Source: an uncultured Bacillota bacterium (GTDB taxonomy: Bacteria; Bacillota; Clostridia; Peptostreptococcales; Anaerovoracaceae). From it: a stretch of 8,046 nucleotides of DNA. Shown here piece after piece: positions 1 through 6,868 of this stretch (positions within the stretch are counted from its first letter, which is position 1; every line of letters starts with the position of its first letter). The translations under genes were made by a program, and so were the position numbers. Under the pieces are notes generated by a model. It was given only the letters and a program-made list of their open reading frames with translations. It ran no database searches and was not told the DNA's origin. The stretch covers positions 1 through 8,046 of the forward strand of contig CAMKAM010000065.1 of NCBI GenBank assembly GCA_946410475.1, read 5' to 3'.

Positions 1-1340
1 TCCTGCATGAAGCCGTTGACCGCGGCGAAGATGCTGACTACCTGATACTCTACCGGCATTGGCTTGTACTGGCCCTGCTTGATGATCTCCATCAGAACAG
101 CACCGTGGTCGAGTCTTGCCTTAGTGTCCGCGTCTACGTCGGAGCCGAACTGCGAGAAGCTCGCGAGCTCTCTGTACTGAGCCAGCTCCATCTTGATCTT
201 GCTCGATACCTGTTTCATAGCCTTGATCTGAGCGTCGCCGCCTACCCTGGATACGGATATACCGGCGTCGATAGCAGGTCTCTGGCCCTGGAAGAACAGT
301 TCGGGCTGCAGATATATCTGACCGTCTGTGATCGATATTACGTTTGTCGGGATGTAAGCCGATACGTCGCTTGCCTGTGTCTCGATGATCGGAAGAGCAG
401 TAAGCGAACCGCCGCCGAGCTTGTCGGACAGCTTCGCAGCTCTTTCGAGCAGTCTCGAGTGCAGGTAGAATACGTCGCCCGGATAAGCCTCACGCCCCGG
501 CGGCCTTCTGAGCAGCAGGGACATGGCTCTGTAAGCAACAGCATGCTTTGAAAGGTCGTCATATACGATCATTACATGCTGGCCTTTGTACATGAAGTAC
601 TCACCCATAGCGCATCCTGCGTACGGTGCGATGTACTGCAGCGGAGCTACGTCCGAAGCTGTAGCCGAAACTACGATAGTGTAGTCCATAGCGCCCTGGT
701 CTTCGAGAGTCTTAACGAGCTGTGCTACTGTCGACTTTTTCTGACCGATGGCAACGTAGATGCAGATGACATCCGTGTCCTTCTGGTTCAGGATAGTGTC
801 GATAGCGATAGCCGTCTTACCTGTCTGTCTGTCGCCGATGATCAGCTCACGCTGACCTCTGCCGATCGGGATCATCGAGTCAATAGCTTTGAGTCCCGTC
901 TGCAGCGGCTCTTTTACGGACTGACGGTCGATAACGCTCGGGGCCGGGCTTTCGACCGGTCTGGCCTCGCTCGTCTTGATGGGGCCTTTGCCGTCGATCG
1001 GCTGTCCGAGAGCGTTGACTACTCTTCCTATCATCGCTTCGCCTACAGGTACTTCGATTACTCTTCCTGTCGGCTTGACTATATCTCCTTCTTTGATCTC
1101 GGCATCCGAACCGAGGATAACGCATCCTACGTTGTCTTCCTCAAGGTTCATGGCCATGCCGAAAGTGCCACCGGGGAACTCAAGGAGCTCTCCGGACATG
1201 CAGTTATCGAGCCCGTAAACCCTCGCGATACCGTCACCGACCTGGATGACAGTTCCGAAGTCCGAGACGTCAAGGGCATTGGAGTAGTTCTTTATCTGCT
1301 CCTTGATGACCGCACTTATTTCTTCAGGTCTTAAATTCAT
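1..1340 (-). CDS. atpA: ATP synthase F1 subunit alpha, 3' end beyond window
   Basis: Alpha subunit of the F1 catalytic head; with beta it forms the alpha3beta3 hexamer on the cytoplasmic face and carries the non-catalytic nucleotide sites. Reading the minus strand from the ATG at 1340 gives 446 uninterrupted codons, against about 500 to 510 for the family, so only the C-terminal few dozen residues are missing. Visible landmarks are the N-terminal beta-barrel (about residues 25-95), the Walker A loop GDRQTGKT (169-176), a Walker B strand ending VMIVYDD (256-262), the stretch LLLRRPPGREAYPGD (275-289), and the arginine-finger segment SVSRVGGDAQ around Arg365. The start is set by a strong AGGAGG Shine-Dalgarno sequence with 9-nt spacing. 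It follows atpH by 27 nt. All motif residues are intact, so it should be functional. Confidence 0.98.
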   Translation of the reverse strand, partial: MNLRPEEISAVIKEQIKNYSNALDVSDFGTVIQVGDGIARVYGLDNCMSGELLEFPGGTFGMAMNLEEDNVGCVILGSDAEIKEGDIVKPTGRVIEVPVGEAMIGRVVNALGQPIDGKGPIKTSEARPVESPAPSVIDRQSVKEPLQTGLKAIDSMIPIGRGQRELIIGDRQTGKTAIAIDTILNQKDTDVICIYVAIGQKKSTVAQLVKTLEDQGAMDYTIVVSATASDVAPLQYIAPYAGCAMGEYFMYKGQHVMIVYDDLSKHAVAYRAMSLLLRRPPGREAYPGDVFYLHSRLLERAAKLSDKLGGGSLTALPIIETQASDVSAYIPTNVISITDGQIYLQPELFFQGQRPAIDAGISVSRVGGDAQIKAMKQVSSKIKMELAQYRELASFSQFGSDVDADTKARLDHGAVLMEIIKQGQYKPMPVEYQVVSIFAAVNGFMQ

Positions 1341-1367
1341 TTAATATTTCCTCCTGACGAGGGCAAA

Positions 1368-1904
1368 TCACATTTTCATTGAATTGCCCAGACTTTCAAG
1401 ACGCGAGCGCAGGCTTGCGTCTATTATTTTTCCGTCGATAAGGATCTTGACTCCACCTATAAGAGTCTTGTCGATCTCATTCTCGAGTTTGACGTTTTCA
1501 CCGAGCAGATCCGAAACCTTCTGCTGCAGCGAGTTCATCCTCTCTTCAGAGACAGGCTGCGCTGAGTACACTGTACCGAACGCTACGCCCTCTTCTTCGT
1601 TGCGCAGTTTTTTGTAGTCTTTTATGATCTGTTCGTATCGCCCGATCCTGTGATTGTCTATGAGGATATACAAAAAGTTCTCCAGTTCCTCGCAGATCCT
1701 CCCCGAAAAGACGTTCCTTATGATGTCTTTCTTTTCATCCATCGAAATGCCCGGGAAGTTGAGGAGTTTGAAGAAGTCCCCGTTTTCTTTGAACACGTCA
1801 AGAACGGCAAAGGCCTCTTCTTCGATCTCACTGACCTTACCGACGTCGTGCGCCGCTGAGAACAGGGCGCCTCCATATGTCCTGTCAACGGTTAATTCTG
1901 CCAT
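1368..1904 (-). CDS. atpH: ATP synthase F1 subunit delta
   Basis: Peripheral-stalk delta subunit (OSCP family), which ties the top of the F1 head to the b-subunit stalk so that the head does not spin with the rotor. The 178 residues match the usual length of about 175 to 185. The N-terminal helical domain spans roughly residues 1-105. The family's C-terminal signature is clear: DKTLIGGVKILIDGKIIDAS (about 144-163), followed by a short helix. The ATG at 1904 lies inside the end of atpF (13-nt overlap). A purine-rich AGGTAGG sits 9 nt upstream, so expression is probably coupled to that of the b subunit, its binding partner. There are 27 nt before atpA. Confidence 0.97.
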   Translation of the reverse strand: MAELTVDRTYGGALFSAAHDVGKVSEIEEEAFAVLDVFKENGDFFKLLNFPGISMDEKKDIIRNVFSGRICEELENFLYILIDNHRIGRYEQIIKDYKKLRNEEEGVAFGTVYSAQPVSEERMNSLQQKVSDLLGENVKLENEIDKTLIGGVKILIDGKIIDASLRSRLESLGNSMKM

Positions 1905-2398
1905 TTAGCTGTACCTACCTCTTCCATCACCTGATCAAGGATCTGTTCCTGGCCGTTGACCTCGATATCCTTCTCCATGATCTTTTCAGCCATCATAAGA
2001 GCCAGCTCACTGATCTGATCTCTCACATCAGCCAGAGCGCTCTCTTTCTCCTGTTCGATCTCAACGCGGGCTTTCTGGACTATGTCGTCAGCTTGCTTGT
2101 TCGCCTCTTCGATGATCGATGCCGCCCTCAGTCTTGCCTGATCGGTCGCTTCTTTGATGATATCGCGGCCCTCAGCCTCTACATTGGCGATTCGTTTCTC
2201 GTAATTAGCGAGCTTTTCGTCAGCTTTTCTGTTAGTCGCTTCCGCGCTGTCGAAGGCATCTTTTATGGTCTGTCTCCTCATGTCGAGCATGTTGATGAAA
2301 GGTCTGTAAAGGAACTTTCCAAGCACGCCGACCAGGATGATAAAGTTGATCAGATAAAAGACAAACTCTATCAGGCTAATTCCTAATGCTTCAACCAT
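1892..2398 (-). CDS. atpF: ATP synthase F0 subunit b
   Basis: Subunit b of the membrane sector; as a dimer it forms the peripheral stalk linking subunit a in the membrane to delta and F1. The 168 residues are typical. One hydrophobic helix (about residues 8-30, ending near GKFLYRPF) anchors the protein. A long charged, alanine-rich segment (about 40-150) rich in Glu, Lys, Arg and Gln follows, as expected for the right-handed coiled coil. The C-terminus is the delta-binding part. The start is supported by AAGGAAG 5 nt upstream of the ATG. The gene sits 26 nt after atpE and overlaps the start of atpH by 13 nt. Confidence 0.97.
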   Translation of the reverse strand: MVEALGISLIEFVFYLINFIILVGVLGKFLYRPFINMLDMRRQTIKDAFDSAEATNRKADEKLANYEKRIANVEAEGRDIIKEATDQARLRAASIIEEANKQADDIVQKARVEIEQEKESALADVRDQISELALMMAEKIMEKDIEVNGQEQILDQVMEEVGTAKWQN

Positions 2399-2424
2399 GA
2401 TTACTTCCTTCGATTAAACCTAAA

Positions 2425-2646
2425 TTATACCTTCGAATAGAGCAGGAACGCTATTACAAGACCATAGATCGTCAGCGATTCCATGAACGCGAACGCCAGG
2501 ATCATGTTCGTTCTGAGCATACCCGCCGCCTCAGGCTGACGAGCCATTCCGTCAAGCGCTTTACCTGCTGCGATACCCTGACCGATTCCCGGTCCTATAG
2601 CCGCAAGACCTACTGCCAGCGCTGCTCCTAATGCTACCATACCCAT
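2425..2646 (-). CDS. atpE: ATP synthase F0 subunit c (start moved to 2646)
   Basis: Proteolipid that forms the rotor ring of F0. With the start chosen here the protein has 73 residues: two transmembrane helices (about 3-25 and 45-70) joined by the polar loop ARQPEA (35-40). The ion-binding carboxylate is Glu56 in FMESLTIYG. A longer frame opens at an ATG at 2664, but that ATG has only a weak ribosome site, whereas AAAGGAG at 2655-2661 lies 8 nt before the ATG at 2646. The shorter form also fits the usual length. Gln23 (PGIGQG), Glu56, Ser57 and Tyr61 correspond to the sodium ligands described for the Ilyobacter tartaricus c ring (Gln32, Glu65, Ser66, Tyr70), so Na+ coupling is possible. The Val63 position is Phe here, and Thr67 is Leu. 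Confidence 0.95.
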   Translation of the reverse strand: MGMVALGAALAVGLAAIGPGIGQGIAAGKALDGMARQPEAAGMLRTNMILAFAFMESLTIYGLVIAFLLYSKV

Positions 2647-2654
2647 AGTTAGTA

Positions 2655-2661
2655 CTCCTTT
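2655..2661 (-). promoter_or_regulatory. Ribosome binding site that decides the atpE start
   Basis: The minus strand reads AAAGGAG here, 8 nt before the ATG at 2646. The site lies just inside the longer reading frame that opens at 2664, which favours the 73-residue c subunit over the 79-residue one. A strong site fits the need for many c copies per complex. Confidence 0.75.
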
Positions 2662-2694
2662 CATGCTAGTCTCTTAAGACTTGTTTCGTTATAT

Positions 2695-2713
2695 ATCAAA
2701 TTTTAAATTTGAT
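2695..2713 (-). repeat. Perfect AT-rich palindrome in the atpB-atpE gap
   Basis: ATCAAATTT and its exact inverse AAATTTGAT flank one central base. As RNA this could form an 8-bp stem with a 3-nt loop. It sits about 50 nt before the atpE start. There is no U-run after it, so it is not a normal terminator. It may serve mRNA processing or stability, or be a protein-binding operator; the function is inferred only from position. Confidence 0.6.
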
Positions 2714-2723
2714 CGATCTCCAA

Positions 2724-2740
2724 GCCGCCTTTCCGGCGGC
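2724..2740 (-). other. GC-rich hairpin just after the atpB stop
   Basis: On the minus strand GCCGCC, a 5-nt loop GGAAA, then GGCGGC form a perfect 6-bp GC stem starting 7 nt after the atpB stop codon. It is followed by TTGGAG rather than a U-run, so full termination is unlikely. Such a hairpin could block 3' exonucleases or pause polymerase between the a and c genes. Confidence 0.6.
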
Positions 2741-2747
2741 GCCCCTT

Positions 2748-3440
2748 TTACAGGGTCTCCAGTTCTTCTCCTTCGATCTCTCCGGCCTCTGTGAAGTATA
2801 TCGCCGTCAGCAGCGAGAATACGAGGGCCTGGACGAGTCCCATCAGTACGGACAGCGCCTGCATGACTACAGGAAGTCCGATCGGGATCATCGTGAAGAA
2901 CTGATGTGTTACCGTCTCTTCACCGAACACGTTACCGTAAAGACGCATCGTCAGCGAAAGCGGTCTTACCACCATTTCTATGCACATCAGCGGGAAGAGG
3001 AACGCGAACGGCTTGAACAGATGCTTGAAATACTTCGGTCCGTGGTTCGCTCTGATGCCGACGAACATCGTCATGAAGAAAACGAATATCGCCATCGCGG
3101 CAGTACAGTTGATGCTCGCTGTCGGCGGCTTCAGTCCGGGAAGCTCTCCCGCTGCGGGGAGGAGTCCGGAGTAATTGCAGAACAGGATGTAGATGAACAG
3201 TGTTCCTACGATCGGGAAATACTGTCTGCAAAGTTTCTTGCCCATGATCCCTTCAAAGAATCCATACAGTTTTCCTATGCCGATCTCAACCATGTTCTGC
3301 AGCCTGCCTGGTTCTTTCAGCTGCATGTTGCGTCCTGCCAGGATCGCGATAACGCATAGTATGATAGTTATCACCGTGCTGGTCACCATCCCGCTCGAGA
3401 TACCCATCGCGTTCAAATTTTCCATCATAGATACAGTCAT
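2748..3440 (-). CDS. atpB: ATP synthase F0 subunit a
   Basis: Subunit a, the stator channel protein of F0 that conducts ions to and from the c ring. It has 230 residues, normal for the bacterial family, and about five to six hydrophobic segments. The essential arginine is Arg166 in LSLTMRLYGN, and the preceding conserved PTASINCTAAMA lies at about 106-117. The last membrane helix contains GLVQALVFSLL with Gln204, also a conserved channel position. The C-terminus is acidic (EIEGEELETL). The start ATG at 3440 has only a loose site, with GGTGG about 12 nt upstream; a second in-frame ATG lies four codons on and cannot be excluded. The gene is 34 nt after the AtpI-like gene and 83 nt (with two hairpins) or more before atpE. 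Confidence 0.97.
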   Translation of the reverse strand: MTVSMMENLNAMGISSGMVTSTVITIILCVIAILAGRNMQLKEPGRLQNMVEIGIGKLYGFFEGIMGKKLCRQYFPIVGTLFIYILFCNYSGLLPAAGELPGLKPPTASINCTAAMAIFVFFMTMFVGIRANHGPKYFKHLFKPFAFLFPLMCIEMVVRPLSLTMRLYGNVFGEETVTHQFFTMIPIGLPVVMQALSVLMGLVQALVFSLLTAIYFTEAGEIEGEELETL

Positions 3441-3474
3441 GATCTGTCTGCACCACCCTTCATGCGGTCTCTTG

Positions 3475-3768
3475 TCATTTCCTTGCGCCTGCGGTGATGA
3501 AGTTCATCGCCACGAGGCCTGTTGCTGCGCCGAGGAGGAACGATACCCATTCCACCGGCACTATATTCCTCATAAGGAAAACGATAACTAAAATAATGAT
3601 ATTAAGCGCATTGCTTGCCAATAGTCTGCCGTAAACCTGAGCGGATTCGTTGTTGTAGCCTTCCTCGTTGCTCTTGTCGATATATCTGCTCCATACGAGC
3701 TTGTTCTTGATAAATCCGAGCAGGCCTCCGGTCAGCAGGCCGGTCAGCGCCCCTATCACATATTCCAA
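3475..3768 (-). CDS. Small AtpI-like membrane protein heading the atp operon
   Basis: The product has 97 residues, with a glycine-rich first membrane helix (2-20, GALTGLLTGGLLGF), a polar middle (21-50, rich in Asn, Glu and Tyr), and two more helices (about 52-70 and 73-93). Its place, first in the operon right before atpB, is that of AtpI, a non-structural protein reported to help c-ring assembly and Mg2+ or ion uptake. It is shorter than the usual AtpI (about 120 or more residues, four helices), so I call it AtpI-like by position and topology rather than by a diagnostic motif. The start codon is TTG, backed by CGGAGG about 9 nt upstream. A strong promoter lies close before it. A TTG start may lower its yield relative to the structural subunits. 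Confidence 0.7.
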   Translation of the reverse strand: MEYVIGALTGLLTGGLLGFIKNKLVWSRYIDKSNEEGYNNESAQVYGRLLASNALNIIILVIVFLMRNIVPVEWVSFLLGAATGLVAMNFITAGARK

Positions 3769-3803
3769 CTATGATTTCCTCCGATTACGAATATTCATAA
3801 TAA

Positions 3804-3831
3804 ATTATACTTGTTTCAAAAAAAATGTAAA
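3804..3831 (-). promoter_or_regulatory. Sigma-A type promoter of the atp operon
   Basis: On the minus strand a -35 box TTTACA (3826-3831, five of six consensus bases) and a perfect -10 box TATAAT (3804-3809) are separated by 16 nt. The spacer contains a run of eight T. Transcription would start near 3797, giving a leader of roughly 28 nt before the TTG start at 3768, with the Shine-Dalgarno sequence inside it. It is the only good promoter I see in the window and would drive the whole atp operon. Confidence 0.8.
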
Positions 3832-3848
3832 GCAGGCGTGAAAATTAG

Positions 3849-3874
3849 TACAAGAAAATACAAGACAGTACAAG
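3849..3874 (-). repeat. Three TACAAG direct repeats at a 10-bp period
   Basis: TACAAG occurs exactly at 3849-3854, 3859-3864 and 3869-3874 (CTTGTA on the transcribed strand), each 10 bp from the next. All copies therefore fall on one face of the helix. The nearest copy ends 17 bp upstream of the -35 box, and the set spans roughly -52 to -77 from the predicted start. This is the layout of an activator or other regulator site. OmpR/PhoB-family response regulators use direct repeats at 10 to 11 bp, but the protein is unknown. A related inverted motif, ACAAGTA, abuts the -10 box. Confidence 0.6.
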
Positions 3875-3925
3875 ATCTCACCTCTGCGCCCGTATTGCAT
3901 TTTCCCCCATACTTTCCCGATCGCG

Positions 3926-5293
3926 TCATATGTTGCTTATTACATTCCTTACCCATTTTTTTGATATGAATCTTGCCATCACGATGAACACTTTAACAAC
4001 GAGTTCCATTTTTGAAAGAGCCACCGCGATGTAGATCGGCCAGTGCATCACCGCTGTCGAGATCCACGCCATGGGAACGCCTATCAGCCAGATCGTTCCG
4101 ACGTCGGCCAGCATAGCGAATCTGGTATCGCCTCCGCTCCTGAGGACTCCCGTAACCAGGGCGCCGCACAGTACGTCGACCGTCAGCACCCCGCTGAACA
4201 CCAGCAGTATCAGCCTCGCGTCCCTGGCCCCTTCTTCCGTGAAGTTGAAGAGCGATACCATCGGCCCGGAGCATAAAGCCAGCAGCACGCTCGCTATCAC
4301 TCCCACCAGAACGCATGCCTTCAGTATCGTCTTCGCTATGTCATACGCCTCCTCAAGCTTTCCCTCGCCGAGCTTCGCGCCTATTATTATCAGCGCCGCA
4401 TCTCCCAGGCTGAACGCTCCCATAATGAAAAGAACGTCTATTGTCTCTGCGGCCTGATAAGCCGCATATTCGGTGACGCCTACCCTGGCATATGCCGCAA
4501 CATACATGGAAGTCGCAACAGACCAGGCCCCTTCGTTTATCATCGTAGGAAGCGAATTCCTGACTACACGGACGGCAAGCTCCCTGCTCCATCCGAAGAA
4601 TTCCCTCAGCGGTCCCGCGATCTTGTTCTTCCTTACGAATATGACGATGATGTCCAGCGACAGTTCGACGATCCGCGAAACGACAGTCGCGAGCGCAGCT
4701 CCTCTTACGCCAAGTGCCGGAAGACCGAAATGTCCGAATATCAGCACCCAGTTCATGAACGTATTCATTGCAAAGGCGATGAACGATATGTACATCGGTA
4801 TCTTCGTCTGCTGCGTCGACCTGAGGGACATCTCAAGGATGATGAGCACGGGCATCAGCAGGAAGCATGCAGAGCCCCATTTCACATACTGCGCCCCGAG
4901 CTCGATCGTCTGCGGTATATTCGTGAATACGCGCATCACGACCTCCGGAGCGAAAAATGCGGACATGAAAAAGACGAGTCCGACCGCTTCGCATATCACG
5001 ATAGCGAACCCCATCGTCTTCCGTATATTAACAAGATCCTTAGCTCCCCAGAACTGGGCTACGAACGTGGATGCTCCCGCCGAGAATCCGAACAGGAAGA
5101 TCCAGCCGATGAAATATATCTGCATACCGGCGCCGACGGCGCCGAGCTCGGCTTCCCCCATGAACCCGACCATCAGATTGTCGATCAGATTCAGCGAAGA
5201 AGCGACCAGGCTCTGCAGCGCAATAGGCACTGCAACAACAGCCAGCTGCCTGTACAGTTCTTTCTTTGAGCCCTTACTCTTTAGATTTTCCAT
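3926..5293 (-). CDS. MATE family efflux transporter
   Basis: Membrane exporter of the MATE family (NorM/DinF-like), usually driven by Na+ or H+ and moving cationic or other small molecules outward. It has 455 residues, the normal length, with about twelve hydrophobic helices in two related halves. Landmarks are SSLNLIDNLMVGFMGEAELG (32-51) with the conserved Asp38, and the paired motifs RSTQQTKIP (158-166) and LRSGGDTRF (384-392), one in each half. The substrate cannot be read from the sequence. The ATG at 5293 lies inside the deaminase gene (20-nt overlap) with AAAAGG directly against it, so it probably relies on coupled translation. It is the last gene before the atp promoter, and no clear terminator follows. 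Confidence 0.92.
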   Translation of the reverse strand: MENLKSKGSKKELYRQLAVVAVPIALQSLVASSLNLIDNLMVGFMGEAELGAVGAGMQIYFIGWIFLFGFSAGASTFVAQFWGAKDLVNIRKTMGFAIVICEAVGLVFFMSAFFAPEVVMRVFTNIPQTIELGAQYVKWGSACFLLMPVLIILEMSLRSTQQTKIPMYISFIAFAMNTFMNWVLIFGHFGLPALGVRGAALATVVSRIVELSLDIIVIFVRKNKIAGPLREFFGWSRELAVRVVRNSLPTMINEGAWSVATSMYVAAYARVGVTEYAAYQAAETIDVLFIMGAFSLGDAALIIIGAKLGEGKLEEAYDIAKTILKACVLVGVIASVLLALCSGPMVSLFNFTEEGARDARLILLVFSGVLTVDVLCGALVTGVLRSGGDTRFAMLADVGTIWLIGVPMAWISTAVMHWPIYIAVALSKMELVVKVFIVMARFISKKWVRNVISNI

Positions 5294-5747
5294 CCTTTTC
5301 GAGTTCCACTATCCGAAGGCCGGCTTCCTCGAGTATCTCTACAGCCATCTCATCGGGGTAGCCCTCATCGACTACGATCCTCTGGATACCTGCATTGATG
5401 ATCATCTTCGCGCAGATGACGCAGGGCTGATGCGTGATATATATCGTCGCCCCTTCAATGCTCTGTCCCCAGTTCGCAGCCTGGATAATAGCGTTCTGCT
5501 CCGCGTGCAGAGCGCGGCACAGTTCATGTCTCTCGCCCGAAGGGATGTTGTGCTGCTCTCTGTAGCAACCGCCCTTCTCCGCACAGTGAGGTATGCCCTT
5601 CGGCGCGCCGTTGTATCCCGTCGACAGAACGTGCTTGTCCTGAACGATCACGGCGCCGACGTTCCTTCTGAGGCACGTCGACCTCTTAGCCGCGAGTTTA
5701 GCCATCTCCATGAAGTATTCATCCCAGCTCAAACGTGTGTCTTCCAT
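5274..5747 (-). CDS. dCMP deaminase / ComEB-like zinc deaminase
   Basis: Cytidine/deoxycytidylate deaminase family enzyme; the likely reaction is dCMP to dUMP plus ammonia, feeding thymidylate synthesis in the cytoplasm. Zinc and catalytic motifs are complete: His81-Ala-Glu83 (HAEQNAI) and Pro108-Cys109-Val-Ile-Cys112 (PCVICAK). The NVGAVIVQDKHVLSTGYNG segment (29-47) is typical of the dCMP deaminase and ComE operon protein 2 group. Extra cysteines (25, 55, 61) may form the second, structural metal site seen in some members. At 157 residues it is of normal length. The ATG at 5747 has GGGAGG 7 nt upstream and overlaps the end of truA by 19 nt. No competence genes are adjacent, so a nucleotide-pool role is more likely than a link to DNA uptake. 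Confidence 0.9.
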   Translation of the reverse strand: MEDTRLSWDEYFMEMAKLAAKRSTCLRRNVGAVIVQDKHVLSTGYNGAPKGIPHCAEKGGCYREQHNIPSGERHELCRALHAEQNAIIQAANWGQSIEGATIYITHQPCVICAKMIINAGIQRIVVDEGYPDEMAVEILEEAGLRIVELEKDGKSKE

Positions 5748-6529
5748 TGGTCGTCCTCCCCGTAAAAGACCTCCGCCAGATAAAGTCCCTCGGGCGGAGC
5801 AGTGTGGCCGGCAAGGGTCCGGTCTTTTTTCTCCAGCATTTCATATATGTCTCCGGCGCCGATCCTGCCCCTTCCGACATCGACCAGCGTACCGGTAATT
5901 ATCCTTACCATATTATACAGGAAGCCGTCACCCATCACAACAAGATCGTATCCTGCCGAACGGTCCTCACTACCGCATACCGAGCCGTCTTCGCGCACCC
6001 TGTCCATAGTAAGCGACCATATCGTCCTCACCGTGGAATCTTTCGGATCCGCGCCTGCGGCCTCGAAGCACTTGAAGTCGTGCGTCCCTTCTATGATCTT
6101 CGCAGCCTCATGGACCGCATCCATATCAAGTCCCTCTTCGACGCCATAGAAATATCTCGACTCGAATGCCGATACATGATGCTTCATCCTGTATATGTAC
6201 TTCTTTCCTTTCGCAGAGAATCTCGCGTGAAAATCAGCTTCCTTCTCCTCCGCGGAAACGATCCTTATATCTCCGGGAAGCGCGTTGTTCAAAGCAAAGG
6301 CTATCCTCTCCGTCGGGATACCAGGCTCCAGATGGAAACTGGCGCGCTGCCCCAGAGCGTGCACACCCGCGTCCGTCCTCGACGTCCCGTTGATCTTGAT
6401 GTCGCGTCCGAGGACCCGCCTCAGGGCATTCTGCACTTCGCCCTGTACCGTGGGGACGTTTGGCTGTATCTGCCATCCCGAGTAAGCGCTTCCGTCATAT
6501 TCTATTGTGATCAGGATATTTCTTTCCAT
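5729..6529 (-). CDS. truA: tRNA pseudouridine(38-40) synthase TruA
   Basis: TruA converts uridines 38, 39 and 40 in the anticodon arm of many tRNAs to pseudouridine. Its 266 residues are slightly long but normal. The N-terminal strand ITIEYDGSAYSGWQ (7-20) is typical. The active-site motif GTSRTDAGVHALGQ (48-61) holds the catalytic Asp53. FLYNMVRIITGTLVDVGRG (203-221) and the C-terminal GHTAPPEGLYLAEVFYG (241-257) complete the family pattern. An insertion-like charged stretch at about 178-193 looks family-variable. The ATG at 6529 begins 18 nt after yhbY. I see no good Shine-Dalgarno sequence, so it probably depends on ribosomes arriving from yhbY. Its 3' end overlaps the deaminase start. Confidence 0.97.
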   Translation of the reverse strand: MERNILITIEYDGSAYSGWQIQPNVPTVQGEVQNALRRVLGRDIKINGTSRTDAGVHALGQRASFHLEPGIPTERIAFALNNALPGDIRIVSAEEKEADFHARFSAKGKKYIYRMKHHVSAFESRYFYGVEEGLDMDAVHEAAKIIEGTHDFKCFEAAGADPKDSTVRTIWSLTMDRVREDGSVCGSEDRSAGYDLVVMGDGFLYNMVRIITGTLVDVGRGRIGAGDIYEMLEKKDRTLAGHTAPPEGLYLAEVFYGEDDQWKTHV

Positions 6530-6547
6530 ATTGCAGATGCTGCCGGC

Positions 6548-6841
6548 TTATCTCGGCAATACTATCGTCTTGTTGTCCTTCGACTCTCTGTAGAGCACGA
6601 AGACTTTGCCGATGGCCTGAACGAATTCCGCGCCCATCTCCTCAGCAAGTTCGTTCGCGACCTCCTTCGGGTCGAGCGCCGCTCCGTTCTGGAGTTTCAC
6701 CTTCACGATCTCGCGCGCCTCGAATCCGTTCTCGATCTCCTTCTTTATATTCTCGGTCAGACCGTTGACTCCGATGTATACCGTAGCCGGAGTCTCCTGT
6801 GCGATCTGTTTGAGATATCTCCTCTGTTTTCCGTTTATCAT
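6548..6841 (-). CDS. yhbY: YhbY-type CRM-domain RNA-binding protein
   Basis: Single CRM (KH-like) domain protein; E. coli YhbY binds the large ribosomal subunit precursor and its relatives act in RNA and ribosome maturation. With the ATG at 6841 it has 97 residues, as usual. It opens with INGKQRRYLKQIAQ and has the conserved IGVNGLTENIKKEI segment (23-36) carrying the GxxG-like loop, then EIVKVKLQNG (44-53) and a C-terminal VFVLYRES strand. The same frame stays open well upstream, past the tail of the membrane protein, but homology begins at this ATG. The ribosome site is weak (GAG about 9 nt upstream), so a longer start is not fully excluded. The next gene is truA. Confidence 0.93.
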   Translation of the reverse strand: MINGKQRRYLKQIAQETPATVYIGVNGLTENIKKEIENGFEAREIVKVKLQNGAALDPKEVANELAEEMGAEFVQAIGKVFVLYRESKDNKTIVLPR

Positions 6842-6868
6842 TCTTATTTTCTCTTTCTGTTCTATGTT

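Noticed and set aside
576..1334. 252-codon open frame on the plus strand
   Set aside because: It is antisense to the highly conserved atpA coding sequence and has no protein-like features.
2647..2664. Longer atpE start at 2664
   Set aside because: The strong AAAGGAG site lies inside these codons and points to the ATG at 2646, and the family length fits the shorter protein.
2724..2746. Plus-strand terminator: GC hairpin followed by GCCCCTTTT
   Set aside because: No plus-strand gene ends here, the stem is only 6 bp and the T-run is short and displaced from the stem.
3849..3874. Possible CRISPR-like or iteron array
   Set aside because: Units are only 6 bp with 4-bp gaps and three copies, beside a promoter and without cas or rep genes; an operator is the simpler reading.
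3832..3925. Rho-independent terminator after the MATE gene
   Set aside because: I looked for a GC stem with a following U-run on the minus strand and found none; the eight-T run at 3818-3825 belongs to the promoter spacer and has no stem before it.
4473..5765. 430-codon open frame on the plus strand
   Set aside because: It lies antisense to the MATE and deaminase genes, has no recognisable domain or ribosome site, and its composition is that of the mirrored codons. The minus-strand genes are certain families.
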